DNA of 64,000 nucleotides from Climacteris rufus (GCA_013398175.1 VZRZ01001077.1:193881-257880), one strand, 5' to 3'. Shown: positions 37,280 through 50,141, counted from the stretch's first letter. A program made the numbers and translations. Notes: generated by a model not told the origin, from the sequence alone.

Positions 37280-37473
37280 CCAGATTGGACATTAGGAAGA
37301 CCTGCTTGCCTGGGAGGATACTGCAGCACTGGAAGAGGTTACCCAGAGGGTGACACTGAACATTTGGTCAGGTAAAATCACAGCAGACCTAATGCAGTGT
37401 TAGTTCAGTTCTGCTTTGAGCAGAAAGAAGAAGTTGATCTAAAGGTCCTTTCCAACCAGTATTTCTATGATGT
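37280..37473 (+). mobile_element. CR1-like fragment of a second subfamily
   Basis: Right after the previous copy, the sequence restarts inside the element (TTGGACATTAGGAAGACCTG), passes AGAGGTTACCCAGAGGGTGA, and ends AAAGGTCCTTTCCAACCAGT then ATTTCTATGATG. The region between differs from the copy to its left, so it is a separate and probably older CR1 insertion. Confidence 0.7.
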
Positions 37474-39112
37474 AACTCAGATTTAAGCCAGTGGTATTAT
37501 CAAAATCTTAACACAGATGATGTCAAGCACAACTAAATTAATAGTTCACACACTATTAAGCAGGAAGGGAGATACACCTCCTCAGCTGGCTTATTTGCTC
37601 ACAGCAAACTCCTCACCAACAGGGCACATCACTGCAGCATGTTACACACCCATATCACATTCCTCTCCTCATATCCCAACAACAAACATGATGTGTTATG
37701 ATGCCCCTTTAACAGGGAAGGCCAGGCTGTTGGAACCAATAGCTTTGTGGCAGATGGAGCAACATTTGCAATTGGGAAAAAAAAATCTCACGCTGCCAAA
37801 ACATTAATAATCCTGCTTTCTTGGAAATATTCTGCCACTGTCACCACTACATGTAAATTTGTCACGTAAATATGGCTTCTTCCAAGAAAAAAGGCTTGGT
37901 TCAGCAGACTTTTTGAGGACAAGGACCTCTCTGCACCTATTTTTTCTCTCCTTCAATACCATTTACTTCCAGTCACAAATTTTCAGTGCTGCAGGTGCTA
38001 CTCATGGTGATTCTGATGTGAGACAGGAGAGAAGAGGGCTGGTTTGGGCAAGCTGGCCCATGGTCCCCATTCAGCTGAACCAGGCAGGGACAGGCTTGGC
38101 AGTAAGGACACATGGTGGAATCCAACAGGGAACAGCTTCTTTCAGTTTGTTTGTTTGTATTTTTGCACACTGTATCTCTCTCTGTGAATGCCTGTGTTTC
38201 TTACACTGTGATAAAAATGAGACTTTCCTGATCTTCCTTTATACCACCAGTATTTTTCATAGCTTTATGTCTTTTATTAATTTCCTTTTAAAAATAGACA
38301 CTAATAATTCTTTCAAATTCTGCATCTATACAACATCAAAGCATTTCAGTGAATTTTTCAGTCCATTTATATGCCAGCTGCCTGGTGCTGGAGTCAGATG
38401 TGTGGTGGTAGTACTGCAAGCACTAAAGATGCCCAACCTCTCTGCAGTTCTCTTTGCTGTAATTGTTGATTGCTCAGTCAAACTGAGCCTCAAACACCAA
38501 AAAACCTTTCTGTGATGCCCCCCTGTTTTGCAGAGGGCAATAGGACCAGTGTGCTCTTAGTTTAAAAAGACAGCCATTTTCCCTCCACTGACAAGGAGCT
38601 GAGATTTATTTTTAATTTTCTATACGTGACAAAAAGCTGAATAATTCTATTTTCATTTAGGAGGAGATTGTAAGAGAAAGAAATAGTCTGATACATTTTA
38701 GATTAGAGATTCTTCCCTGTGAACAGGGGCTGTTGCATTGTGGTCCCATGACACACTCCTTTCCCCCAATACTGTCAGCTGGGCCAATATATTTTCAAGG
38801 ATTGCTGCACTAAACTGAGAATTCTCCAACATGATGCTTCTGGAAATTTAGATTACTCTCCCTCTGTCAGTACTGAGATTAAGAAGTCATGAAGGTGACC
38901 TGCATCATAGTGATATTATCATGATTACTCTGAAATGAAAAAAGATCACACATCTTGTTTCCATTCTCCAGCTTGAGACATACCTTTAGGAAGTCAGTTT
39001 CTGATGACATGTTTGGGCAAATGACGCCTTACCTGCATGGTTTTTTCATGTATCATCCTGATCTGGGAACCTGAATGCCATAACCAGAAAGCTATGCTAA
39101 TTGTACAGGTTT

Positions 39113-39140
39113 GTAGTCCAAAACAGTGTAGTCCAAAACA
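39113..39140 (+). repeat. direct repeat GTAGTCCAAAACA
   Basis: Thirteen bases repeated exactly with a 15-base period (39113-39125 and 39128-39140). A small local duplication. Confidence 0.85.
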
Positions 39141-40671
39141 TCTTCCTCAAGACTAATAGCCTCACAAAGTGTGCTAAAGAAGCTGGAGATGTTCTGTACC
39201 TGTTAGAGGAATCACAGAAAGTGTTTGTAACAAGAAACTCCAACAAAGAGCATCTTAGCCTTATGGATATTATGTATTTCTGTTTCCTAAGAATAAAAAC
39301 CACTAAATTTATTAACTTATACTGCAAACACAAGTACAAGTAAAATAGTTCTACTGTTGCTGGACTCTCCCTCTTAAATGCAGGCAGTCAGCAAAATTAC
39401 TTTTTCAGTATTGAGTCACAGTAAAGAATTGTTGACTGTGGTGTAACTAAGAGGAAAGACAAGTCAATGGGGTTTGCTTCAGATTGTGACATTTCAAATA
39501 AAGCCTCTAAATTTGTTTGGATCATAAAAGTGAAAGTATAGAGAAAATATGTGTTACAAAAGTACGAGCTCTTCCCTAATTTTTATGGAAAGTAATTTTT
39601 TTGTATGGAAAGTAATTTTTATGGAAATGCTAACAGTTGAGTTAGTGTTATTTACTTCTAATTTGGGCTTCATTCTCCATAGTGTACATTAACAAACTTA
39701 GACCACTTAATGCCAAATGCCTTACACATTTTTCTTTAATTAAATTTCTCCAAAGACTCATGTTACATGAGCATTTGCCAATAGGAAAAGCACACTCAGA
39801 GATCCTGGGTAAGATCCAGGCACCGCTGCAGTAACCAGTAAAATTCCCATTGAAGACAGGATTCTACTCTACAGGTCTTTGCTATATATGGGTAAAAGAA
39901 ATTATCTTGTCACTCATGAATTAAGTTCTTCAGTACACTGTTCTAAGAACCTTAGCTCTGAATGAGCTCCATGCTAGTGCTTACCACTTCCCTTATAGAT
40001 AAAACCAAGATTACTTCAGAGTGCAATAATGTCTGTTTTCAGGTATGTTTGTAATTGTTGGAATATGCAGCAGATGCCAGTTTAGACAAGCTTCCAGCCT
40101 GCGGATGGACGTAGGCACTCAGTCTAATAATCTGCAGTTTTACTACAGAGTTTGAGCACAGGATTGCCTGCACTGTGCTCTGGGAGAAACACAAACCATT
40201 AGCATTTAGGAATTCTCCTAACTGTTCAGTAATAAGTTATAGGTGATTAGCACATGAAGGGGGTGCAAAAACTATGATTTTAAATAATCTTTATGATCTT
40301 TATTAATAGAAGACAAGGTGTATTAGTTTACCTGTGTTTAATTTTGAGCTATTTTTCATCTGTGTGAGATGTTGAAGTGGGGTGGGCTAGTTGTGCCATT
40401 CTTCCTCTGACACGGGTATTTTGCATCATCTTCTCCATAACTCAGCCACACAGAGCTGTGGGATTTGATGTTTGGGGAAAAAATAAATCAGGGATAATTT
40501 AGGCCAGCACTGGTCAGCAAGGGCAAAAGCAGGAGGGTTTGAGCTGGTGCCCGCTCCTGTCGTGGCTCTGTGGGACATCACCATCCTGGGAGCTGCAGGA
40601 AGGACAGAGGCTGAGGGCTGCTCATCTGCTTCAGTGCAAAGTTACTTTCCTAACTGGTATTTTTTTTGCAG

Positions 40672-40749
40672 CCATAAGATGTTACCTAGTTACCAGCAAA
40701 TCCCAGTCTGGTAACCAACTGAAGAATCCTGGGCTTTATCTACAACAAG
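40672..40749 (+). other. candidate exon of unknown transcript
   Basis: A 78-base segment lies between a strong acceptor (GGTATTTTTTTTGCAG, AG at 40670-40671) and a consensus donor (ACAAG then GTAAGT from 40750). One frame is open throughout (26 codons), but the peptide is not one I recognise. Length divisible by three is weak evidence. It could be a lncRNA exon, a pseudo-exon or chance. Confidence 0.25.
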
Positions 40750-43173
40750 GTAAGTGACCCTGAATAAGTCAGGCTGGGGACACTTAGGCTGTCCAACTGT
40801 ACAAGAGGATGAGACTCACACGAAATTTATTAAAAGTGTTAAGATGAAAACTGTGGTATGAAATTAATTATTATTAGTCTTGACAACACTAATTCTATTC
40901 AAAATATATGGAACTGATTTAAAATTAAACTGCAGACTCCCTTCAGCTGCATCCCAGCCCTGAAGCTGCTGAAGCTTGCGTTGTCCATCCCGTGCCGGAT
41001 TTTCTCATTTGGCTGGAAGATTGCTATTAATAGACCAGAACTGGAGTATATAAAAAAAGGAAAAAGTGAATAACCCAACTCTACAAACACTCATGTTTGC
41101 CTGCTTCAGTTTTGAGAAAGATTGTCTGAAATTGAGTTTCCTGATGGGGCTTAATCCTCCCCTTTTGTGGCCCTGGACCATCCATCCCTCCCGCCTCCCC
41201 CTGTGCTGGCTAAGCAGGGTTGCTAAGCGACATGTTCTTCTCTTCTGTACTTTAGCAGAGAGGAACAGATCAAAGACACCCACAGTCCTGAATTATTTTA
41301 TAAATGAATTTAAAGAGACACTCTCCTGTGCTGTATTATGTGGGGGGAGATCAAAAGTTTCTGGGTATAGTGAGAGTATCTGGAGAATTAAACTGATGTC
41401 TTCTGGAAAACAAGAATGCTCTCAGAAATGAGAGAATGAGAGCTGTGTAGTATTTGCCTTTTTTCTTTTCTTTTTTTTTTTATTTTTCAGAACTAGACTA
41501 CTAATTTTTATCTAATTAATGTTTCTAGTTTCATGGCAGTCAAGACATTGAACACAGCCTAGGCTGCATGTGTGTACAACTTTCAGAAGTCAGGGTTTCT
41601 GTCATCGAGTGACAAGCTTGAGGGGTTTTTAATTATTTTCATCTCTTGCAAAAGAGATTATCCATTATAAAAAAAATATTTAATTCTTTAATTTTTAAAT
41701 GTTCTTCTGACTGATGCTAGGCAAGAAAGCCACAGGGTAAATTTCAAGTCATGTATCTTTAAAAGAATAAATGAAGATGAGGAAGTAACCTGTGTAGATC
41801 AAGCAGAAAGCCCACAACACCAACATCTCAGACCTTGCTGAAAAGAATGGAAACCAAATGAGTAACTGGTAATTTCAAAAACTGGGAATATACAAGTTTA
41901 AACATTACCTTTTACAAGACCTGCACACTCCTGGCATCAGCTCAGCTCAACTGCTCTGTGCAAGCTGTGGGGTTTGTAGGAGCACACTGGCAGCCAAGGC
42001 AGGTGTTTGCTGAAACAAAAAGGGGGGAAATTATTTGCCCTCAGATCTGTTCAGTTTCAAATACCATCAACGATGTAAAAGGAAAAACACCAGCACTTGG
42101 TAACAAAGTGCAAGAATTTTACGGGACTTTTCATTTCCAAAGATGCCATGGCTGGCACAGCCCTCAGAAAAAGGAGAGGCACACAAAAAGCACACTTAAA
42201 GCGTTACCCAGACAAGTGAGACAGACTGTTTATGTAGAAAGTAAAACTCCTGGGTCACACGGCTGCAAAAAACTGCATCCAAAATTCTTCCCATGTGCAA
42301 ATCTCATTCTGTACCAGCCTGAGCTGCACAAATGCCTCCTTTAAGGCTGTTTCAGGGGCTTGCTCAGGCAAAGAGGTGCCCCTGCAGCTACAGGTACAAC
42401 ATCGTTGAGGGAAGATGCACGTCGAGGATCTCGCTCTTTTCACTGTGTGCCTGCTCACAGAATGGAGCAAACTCCTCAGTCTTGTCCTAGGCCAGCAATC
42501 TCACATCAGATTGAGGGTAGATTAGTGGAACCTAATACACTCTAGTACTATAAGGGGATTAATCTCACATAAATCTTCACCAAAAAAAAATCAGTGTTAG
42601 GATTTATTTATATGCATTTTATTTTCCGATGAGAAAACAAGACTCCCTTTTTTTCCCCTGCATCATTAAAAGTCTCTTCAAAATTCTGACTGCTTAGATT
42701 TGGCACATAAAATCCACTGTACTACAGCTAACCTACATTCTTGTAAGAGCACGTATTTTAGAACAGGGCTCAGCCAGCTTCCCCATTTCTAGATATCAAT
42801 TACACAGGCAAGATATGTGCTTTACTTTCACTGACTGAGTGTTTTATGTATAAACATTTTGACCAGCCCTGTGCTGTCAGTGGATAGCAGATTTGGTGTG
42901 TTTTGGCTGAATTTCTGAAGGGGAAAACTGTGACTTGCACTCTAAATATTTTTTCTGGAGAATAGATTCCTCCACACACTATGAGCATCTTGTACAGAAC
43001 ACAAGTAAACATTTGGGAAGGAATTTCATGTTTATGGCAGGTATTGACTTGCCAGCCTTGGAAGCTGAACTCCCTGGGAGCCAGGGCATGGGCACAGCTC
43101 TGGCTCTGTGAGCTCCGCAGGCCGGCCGCGTTCCCCCTGCACCACTGCTCCTGCAGCAAGGGCCAGGGAACAG

Positions 43174-43662
43174 TCACAGAACCCTAGAAGGGAAAGCTTT
43201 GGAAGGGACCTCAAAGTCCATCTTATGCCATGCCCCTGCCACGGACACAGACACCTTCCACTGTCCCCCAAACCCTGTCCAGCCTGGCCTTGAACACTTT
43301 CAGGGATGGGGCAGCCACAGCTTCTCTTGGCAACCTGTGCCAGGGCCTCCCCACCCTCACAGGGAAGAACTTCTTCCTAATATCTAACCTAAACCCGTCC
43401 TCTGTCAGTTTGAAGCCATTCTCCCTTGTTCTGCCACTCCAGGCCCTTGTAAATAGTCTCTCTCCATTTTTCTTGTGGCTCCCTTCAGGTACTGGATTTG
43501 GGTCACCCTGAAGCCTTTTTTCTCCAGGCTGAACAATCCCAATGCTCTCAGCCCTTCCTTGTAGCAGAGGTGCTCCATCCTTCTGATCATCTTGGTGGCC
43601 TCCTCCAGACTTGCTGCAACAGGTCAATGTTCTTCCCAGCTGGGCTGGGCAGCTCATTAGGA
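43174..43662 (-). mobile_element. CR1 LINE 3' fragment, antisense
   Basis: About 490 bases. In window order it shows GTCACAGAACCCTAGAAGGG (tail), CCTTGAACACTTTCAGGGAT, GGCAACCTGTGCCAGGGCCT, TTTGAAGCCATTCTCCCTTG, TTTCTCCAGGCTGAACAATC and TGCTCCATCCTTCTGATCAT. One of the better preserved copies here, 5'-truncated, no coding capacity. Confidence 0.93.
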
Positions 43663-45620
43663 TCTGCATTTCTGGCAAGTTTATTCAAACATCCTGACCA
43701 CGCTGTTCGATGGAGCTAATATTTTATCATAAAGGTAAAATCTCCTGAAGTGGGGTTGTTGTAAGAATTTTAGTTATTTTTTATTAGTATTGGTAGAATT
43801 TTGTTTAATGAATGTAAGTAATTTTGAATCGCTGCTTCTCTTTCCTTACTTCCAGAATGCTGCAAGAACCTGTGCTGCTGCTGAGCAACTGGATCCCAGA
43901 TGTGAGCAGCCAGGGCTGGATTTGGGCCTGGGAACAGCAGGTGATGCTTTGGACATGTGGGAAGGCAGTGAAGGTCTTTGAGCAGATTAATAACATTACC
44001 TGACGTTTCTACAGCGCTTTGCCTATGCCTGCTTAAAGCTCAACATAGAATATGAGTAATTAGTGATCTGGATGTCTCTGAAATGATCAGCAGCAGCATT
44101 TAAATTATCATTAAAGTACAATTAACAGCCCTTTGAATGGAATGCTGTAGTTCAGAGAAGTCTAACTGGTGGCTCGTGGGCCAGTTTTGGACAACAGGAG
44201 GATTGTCTGCTTCTCCTCTCCTCTAACTGCACCAGCTCAAGGAGCACCCTGTCCCAGGAGTGGCGGCCGTGCCTCTGGGATGGACATGGTAGAGCCATTA
44301 TGTGATGGGACAGCACAAAGTATCCCTTGTGTCCTTGCCACTGCTTTGAAAAGCTTGGATTTGTGGACCTCATTTCATCCTGTGTGCTGATTCAAGCAGG
44401 CGCGGCCCCAGAACTTTATACTTTGCAATTCAAATCCATTTAATTTTTTTATTCTTGCATTTTAGACTCTGCAGCAAGAGCTGTAGGGATGAAATAATGA
44501 CAATCCCTGGTAAGACAAACAGCTGAGTAATCCACATCTACGGGTGATGCGCTGGCAGACCATGCTGGTGTGTGTTTGGGCAAGACGAAGAATTCAGTTT
44601 CTGTAGCAGACTGAAAGTGAAGGTCTGGCTTGGATGGTGTTCCCAAACCTGGCAGCCCTACCCCACATTTATGTAGCTAAATCTGTCAATTCCATGCCCA
44701 AGATATATGTGCTAATAGCATAAATGCCAACAAAAATGGCATGTTTTTGAAGTGTTGGAAGTGTCAATAGCTACTCTTCTGAAATGGCCGCAGTAGATGT
44801 ACTTTAGCTCAGATGTGCTCTCATGATACCAAACTCATCTTACCTGTTATAATATCAAGCTGTAGCATTCTATTAGTATCTTTTCACAATACTACTGATG
44901 CTCCTGCAAAAAGTGTTGCAGAATATACTTTAAATACTGGCTTTTTGTATGTCTCACACAACTGCCGTGGAACAGCACGCTACTGTTCCAGGTTTTTGAA
45001 GAACCAGTGCTACGGCTCCCCACCAGCTCCCACTGCCTGCTTCATAATGCCCTTATTATTTATGCTTTCTCTCTTGAAAACTCAAGTTTAGAACTTAAAA
45101 TTTTCATGCTTTTGTTACTTAAAATTAATCAAAGGCAGCGAATGGCCCTGATGTAATCTGTGTAGTGTGTGCCGCGGCTGAGCATCCACTGCTGTGAAAG
45201 CGCTGCTTGTTCTCTGAAAGGAGGAATTCTTTCAGCCGGCGTCATTGCCCCCTCCTCCTCCTCCACCCTACTTTTCCCAGGCACTCAGAGCATTCCCTGA
45301 CAGTCATTTTCTTGCCCTAAAAGTTTCCTGGAGCAATATCATAATTTGCCCCACATCTGCCCAGGGCTGAACTCCTCAAGGGTTGGCCTCTATGAACAAT
45401 CAAAAATGTTGAGTTTGAGCATAGCAGTGGCTCTATTAAAGTATGCTGCCTTTTCAATCCTCTCTTCTTTGGATTGGTAGTCCAATATCTCAGTGTGGGC
45501 TTCACAGCAGGCTACTGGAGAAGCTCTTCTCTTCCTCTGCTGTTCACCTAGCAAACGGCTTTCACGTATGTCCTGTCTACAAAAGGTGTCAGCGTTGGCC
45601 TGGCATGTTTTACTATTATT
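43663..45620. other. intergenic DNA, nothing recognised
   Basis: Unique-looking DNA between two CR1 copies of opposite orientation. A short CCTCCTCCTCC run lies at about 45250-45266. No gene, RNA or repeat that I recognise. Confidence 0.5.
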
Positions 45621-45950
45621 TGAAAGAGAAAAGAAGGAGAAAAAGGAGGCTCAGGGGAGACCTTAATGTTCTCTACAACCACCTGAAAGCAAGGTGTGGT
45701 GAGATGGGGGTTGGGCTCTTCTTCCAGGTAACAATCAATAGGTCAAGGGGAAATGGCCTCAAATTGTGGCGAGGATGGTTCAGGTTGTATATTAGGGAAA
45801 ATTTATTCACTGAAAGAATAGTTAAGCATTGGAACAGGCTCCCCAGGGAAGTGGTGGAGTCAACATCCCTGAAGTGTTCAAAAAACTAGCAGACGTGGCA
45901 CTTCACAATACGGTTTAGTGGCCATAGTGGAATTCAGTTGAATCTTTGTC
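45621..45950 (+). mobile_element. CR1 LINE 3' fragment
   Basis: Contains AGGCTCAGGGGAGACCTTAA, GGGAAATGGCCTCAAATTGT, TATTAGGGAAAATTTATTCA, GGAACAGGCTCCCCAGGGAA and GACGTGGCACTTCACAATAC. This is the CR1 subfamily whose end carries 'gatgtggcactt'. The terminal ATTCTATG repeats are not preserved. Confidence 0.9.
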
Positions 45951-46328
45951 TTGACAGCTAAGGCAGATGCATGAATTCAAACAGCTCACCCCAAAATGGC
46001 TGTTGAGTAAGAATGAAAATCTTAATGAGGAAGAACGTGCTTTGGATAAATCTACATTTTTTTAAGGTAAATCAAAAAGCAAATGCCAGAAGGAAGGGAA
46101 TTTAAAAAAAAAAAAAGCAATTTCCAGTCTGGTCACCACTGGGCATGTATTTGCCTGCAAGGACAGGGAGAGAAGAGTTCCCAGGTGCCAGGAGAGCAGC
46201 CTGGCTTAGAGGGGAAAAGAAGGAGTGGGATTGATTCTCAACTCTCATCAGACACTAAAGGTTGATTAGGTCAGCTGTTACAGGAGAATGAAAAAACAAA
46301 ACCTTAGGTGGACTGCAATTTCAGTGGA

Positions 46329-46752
46329 CTGCTGGAGCGCGTCCAGAGAAGGGCAATGGAGCTGGTGAAGGGTCTGGAGCACAAGTCTGATGAGGAGTGG
46401 CTGAGGGAGCTGGGGGGCTCAGCCTGGAGAAAAGGAGACTCAGGGGGAACCTTCTGGCTCTGCACAACTCCTGACAGGAGGGGCAGCCGGGAGGGGGTCG
46501 GGGTCTACTCGCAAGGAACAGGGACAGGACAAGAGGAAACGGCCTCAAGTGGCATCAGAGGAGGTTCAGGTTGGATATTAGGGAAAATTTCTTCACTGAA
46601 AGTGTGGTCAGGCATTGGCACAGGCTGCCCAGGGCAGAGGTAGAGTCACTACCCCTGGAAGCGTCCAAAAAACATGCAGATGTGGCACTTAGGGACATGA
46701 TTTACTGGTGGATTTGGTAGTCAATGGTTAGACTTGATGATTTTACAAGACC
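46329..46752 (+). mobile_element. CR1 LINE 3' fragment
   Basis: Same subfamily and orientation as the copy 400 bases to the left. It runs from TGCTGGAGCGCGTCCAGAGA through GAGTGGCTGAGGGAGCTGGG, TCAGGTTGGATATTAGGGAA and GCAGATGTGGCACTTAGGGA to a truncated 'ttgatgattttacaagacc' end. It keeps more CpG than the other copies, so it may be younger. Confidence 0.92.
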
Positions 46753-49441
46753 TTGTGCAAATCAGGGACTTTAGCTGGAAGAGATGAAGAGCTTGAGAAT
46801 GGCACAAATTGTACACAGCTGATGCCAGAGCAGAACTGAAAAGCAAATGAAGATGGTGCAAAACAATCCCCAAAGCTCACTGTAGTCAGTGAGAAAGCAC
46901 AGAGGAATACTGCACTCCCCAGCTCCAGTACCTGTAGAAACCCCATCCTTCCACAAAAAATGGGCTGATCCCAGCAAGAAGGTGCAAGCTGTACTCACCA
47001 GGTATCTGAAAATATTTCCTCACAGTTTTATGTTATTGTTATGGTCAAAGTTATAGCAGAAATTAAATTTTAAATGTTAGAGCAGAGGAATGCTTGATGG
47101 TGAAATTACAGATTTCAGCAAAGTCTTCTTTGCAAACAGAAAGTTCTACAAAAGAAACCATGAGACTTGATATTACTGAGTTGTTGCTGAAAGAATCATA
47201 TTATTTCTTGGAAAAAATGCAACTGTTAGCAATAAATGTGTTTAAGCTGAGCAATCACCTATGGACTTTTGCAACCTTATGTCTTGCAGAAAGCTGAAAA
47301 ATGGAGAAGTACCAGAAATAGACTTTAGTCCTTAGAGAGCTGATGCTGATGGAGAGACTGATAAGCATTTTAAATAACTCAGTGATGTGTCTTCTACATG
47401 CACGTCTTTGTCCTAAGAGGAAAATCTTCCACCCTAAGTATCACAGAAATTTGAAAACAAGTTATTGTATGCTTAAGCAAGATGGTGTTTGTTACTATTT
47501 TGGGAAGATACCTGAACATGGAAAATCTCCTGTAATAATTCTGTATGATGATATACAGTTTAATCGCACCAAACTAAGAGATAAGAAGGGGATGTGTCAC
47601 ATGATAGCAAATACGAGCAAGACTGCAACAAGTGACAAATTTTGTCCCCAAGGCTTTTTAAACCTCGACAATTCTTCTTCAATTTCTTTTATTTTTGCAA
47701 CTACTTTTTACTAAGTGGCAGGCATGCCTAGAACTTTGAGCACTGAAGTAGCAACACAGAAAAGCACGTTGCCCCCAGGGTGAGCTGATGGCCACTTTCA
47801 GACCTGGCAGTGAGGAGAAGGCTAGGAGCTCTTCTACAGCAGCAAGAACTGAGAAGTTCTGTGGCAGCAGCTGCACAGCAGGACACAGCAGGGTGAGAAA
47901 AGAGGAGAAATATTAAGGGAAATCACATGAAACAAGTGTTTGCCATGGATAACATATGTGTCTACTATCCCCAAGCAGATGTACCTTTCAGGTCACAGTG
48001 TCTAGTCTGTTCCACAGCCTGTGTCCACATTCATCTCGCTGTGGGACTGATTTTCCTTACCAGAGGAACCAAGACTAAACTGATAACATTCATCCCTGTT
48101 CTTTCTCTGACATGGTTATTCCTTAGTTCTTCTTAATGACTGTTCAGTTCCTTCCTTCTAGGGAGCCACTCCTAATTCTCTTCTGTTCAGGTTGGATAAT
48201 GAGTCACTGACTTTAACATCAACCACTATTAACCCTTCCTTTACACAACCAACATCTGAGAACAGTGGAACACGTTGTGTCTCAGTGCTCAGGAAGAAGA
48301 CTGATGAATCCTGCAGGTTTTCTGCTGCTGGTTGATGAAAAAACACCTTGTTTGACTCGTGTCTTTAATTAGCTCAGTTCTGCTGTGCCTCCCTGACTCC
48401 ATGCAAGAGTCAGGATGCTGCCAGCCAGGCTGCTGGTGGCACCTGTTCTGGACTACCTTCCTTCTTAAACAACAAAACAAAAAACCCACAAGCAAATTTA
48501 TCATCTTTTATTTATAGATGATTTGCCATTCCTAAGGCTATTGAATCTAAAGACTCTGTGAGACAATTAATGACAGGAAGTTAATTCTTCTTGACTCAGT
48601 TATTGCTCACAAGACTACTTAGAGAATGGTCTGTTTGTGATCAAACTTTGCACAGTGCTGGAGCACTGAATGCATGCAGGGCTGTCCAATCACCTGCTTT
48701 TTAGGCACCTCATCTATGGCAGTACTCATTATTTTGACCACATTTTGGGATATTTGGAATTCTTAAGTTCTTTCTCCTTGGTCTGCTTTCTATTAGCATT
48801 ATTGGCCTATTACCATGTTTTGTGTGTCCCTCAAAGTGTTCTAAAGTGTTTTATTATTCTGATGATATTATAATATTCTTATAGAATAACCTAAGAACTC
48901 TAAGGGAAAAGTAGTTCGTAAAGAGATCAGACTATTTACTTAGGAAACCACACTCTCAGATTACTGCAAAAGCAGATTTCTAAGAAGAAACATGCATTTC
49001 CCACTGATTACTTCCATAGCTTTTTCAGTATTCTCTATTCCACCATCCTGATGCTATACCAGTTGGGCTTGGATACACATATCCATGGCAGCGCGCTGCC
49101 TGCGAGCGAGCTGGCCCACTTCTGCTGCAACAGCTATTCCCTGCTGGGAATATTTACTGTGGGTGCCAATCCACCCTGACTGAAATCTCGTTAACAATAT
49201 GCTTTTCCTGATTAATAAAATATTAATGTGAACGTACAACATCAGCAGCTTGACATTTCTTGTAGTTTTCCAACACCTGCACAGCAGAGAACTGCTCAGG
49301 CGCTGTGGTATTGTTGCAATGACAAACTTGCAGGCAACTTCTGAAGCTTGGGCACAGTCCTCATGTTGGCCTTTCATAAAATAATTTATTCTGGTAAAAC
49401 TGAAGACAGGTAATTTCTCACTGTCTGTGCAGCAAAGAGCA
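46753..49441. other. intergenic DNA, nothing recognised
   Basis: AT-rich unique-looking DNA. It contains an ATG-initiated frame of 123 codons (47343-47714) with no recognisable domain, which I take as chance. No repeat family recognised. Confidence 0.5.
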
Positions 49442-49520
49442 GGTTTCCTGCCCAATAGTTGATACTTATGCTCATTTATAGGTTTCTTCCCTGATAGTTG
49501 ATATTTATACTCATTTACCA
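49442..49520 (+). repeat. 39/40-bp tandem duplication
   Basis: Two adjacent copies, 49442-49480 and 49481-49520, both starting GGTTTC and sharing TAGTTGATA and CTCATTTA with a few substitutions. It sits about 100 bases before the CR1 copy that leads into the FAM120A promoter. Confidence 0.85.
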
Positions 49521-49559
49521 GTTATGGCAGGAGTTTGGCGGCCCTGTGGATGGCAGGTC

Positions 49560-50141
49560 TCAAGGTGCAAGCAGCCACTTCAGGTATGTCCAAGGTGGAA
49601 AGGTCCTCAAAACCATTGAGGGAGGTGATTATCTCACCCTATTCTGCACTGGTGTGGCCTCACCTCAAGTCTTGCGTGCAGTTTCAGGTGCCACAAGACA
49701 AGGATCTAAAGCAATGACAGTGTCAAAAGCAGGGCTGTGAAGATGGCAAAGGGTTTGGAGGGGACATTTGAGGAGTGGCTGATGGCACTGGGTGCGTTCA
49801 GCCTGGAGAAGGGAAGACTGGGGTCAGACCTCCCCGGGGGGCTGCAGTTCCTCCTGAGGGGCAGCTCCGATCCCTGCTGACCAGGGACAGCACTCGAGGG
49901 AACGGCTGGAGCTGTGTCCGGGGAGGGTCAGGCTGAACAGGTTCTTCCCCCACGGGGTGGTTAGGCATTGAACAGGCTCCCCAAGGTTTGATCATGACCC
50001 CCCAAAGCTGGTAGGGCTCCAGGAGTGTTTGGACAACACTCTCAGGGACAGGGTGGGATTACTGGGGCGCCTGTGCAGGACCAGGAATTGGACTCGATAA
50101 TCTCTGTGGGTCCCTTCCAGATCGGGGTATTCTACGATCTG
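49560..50141 (+). mobile_element. CR1 LINE 3' fragment next to the FAM120A promoter
   Basis: About 580 bases of CR1. It contains GAGGGAGGTGATTATCTCAC, GAGGAGTGGCTGATGGCACT, GTTCAGCCTGGAGAAGGGAA, GGTTAGGCATTGAACAGGCT and the tail TGGGTCCCTTCCAGATCGGG then GTATTCTACGATCTG. It keeps several CpGs. It ends about 60 bases before the CpG-rich DNA of FAM120A, so it forms the immediate upstream flank of that gene. Confidence 0.88.

Larger units (their letters stand above)
37474..43173. other. AT-rich intergenic DNA
   Basis: No recognised gene. It contains the longest gap-free frame of the intergenic part (38060-38515 from its first ATG; see findings), small duplications at 39113-39140 and about 39590-39626, and a candidate exon at 40672-40749. 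I see no CR1 in it. Confidence 0.55.

Noticed and set aside
43223..43678. Frame of 151 codons on the minus strand
   Set aside because: It is within the CR1 fragment's 3' untranslated part and has no relation to the CR1 ORF2 protein.
47343..47714. ATG-initiated frame of 123 codons
   Set aside because: No recognisable domain and no splice or promoter context; in 64 kb of vertebrate DNA a few frames of this length arise by chance.
49088..49097. Palindrome CAGCGCGCTG
   Set aside because: A 10-bp palindrome is expected many times by chance in a window of this size.
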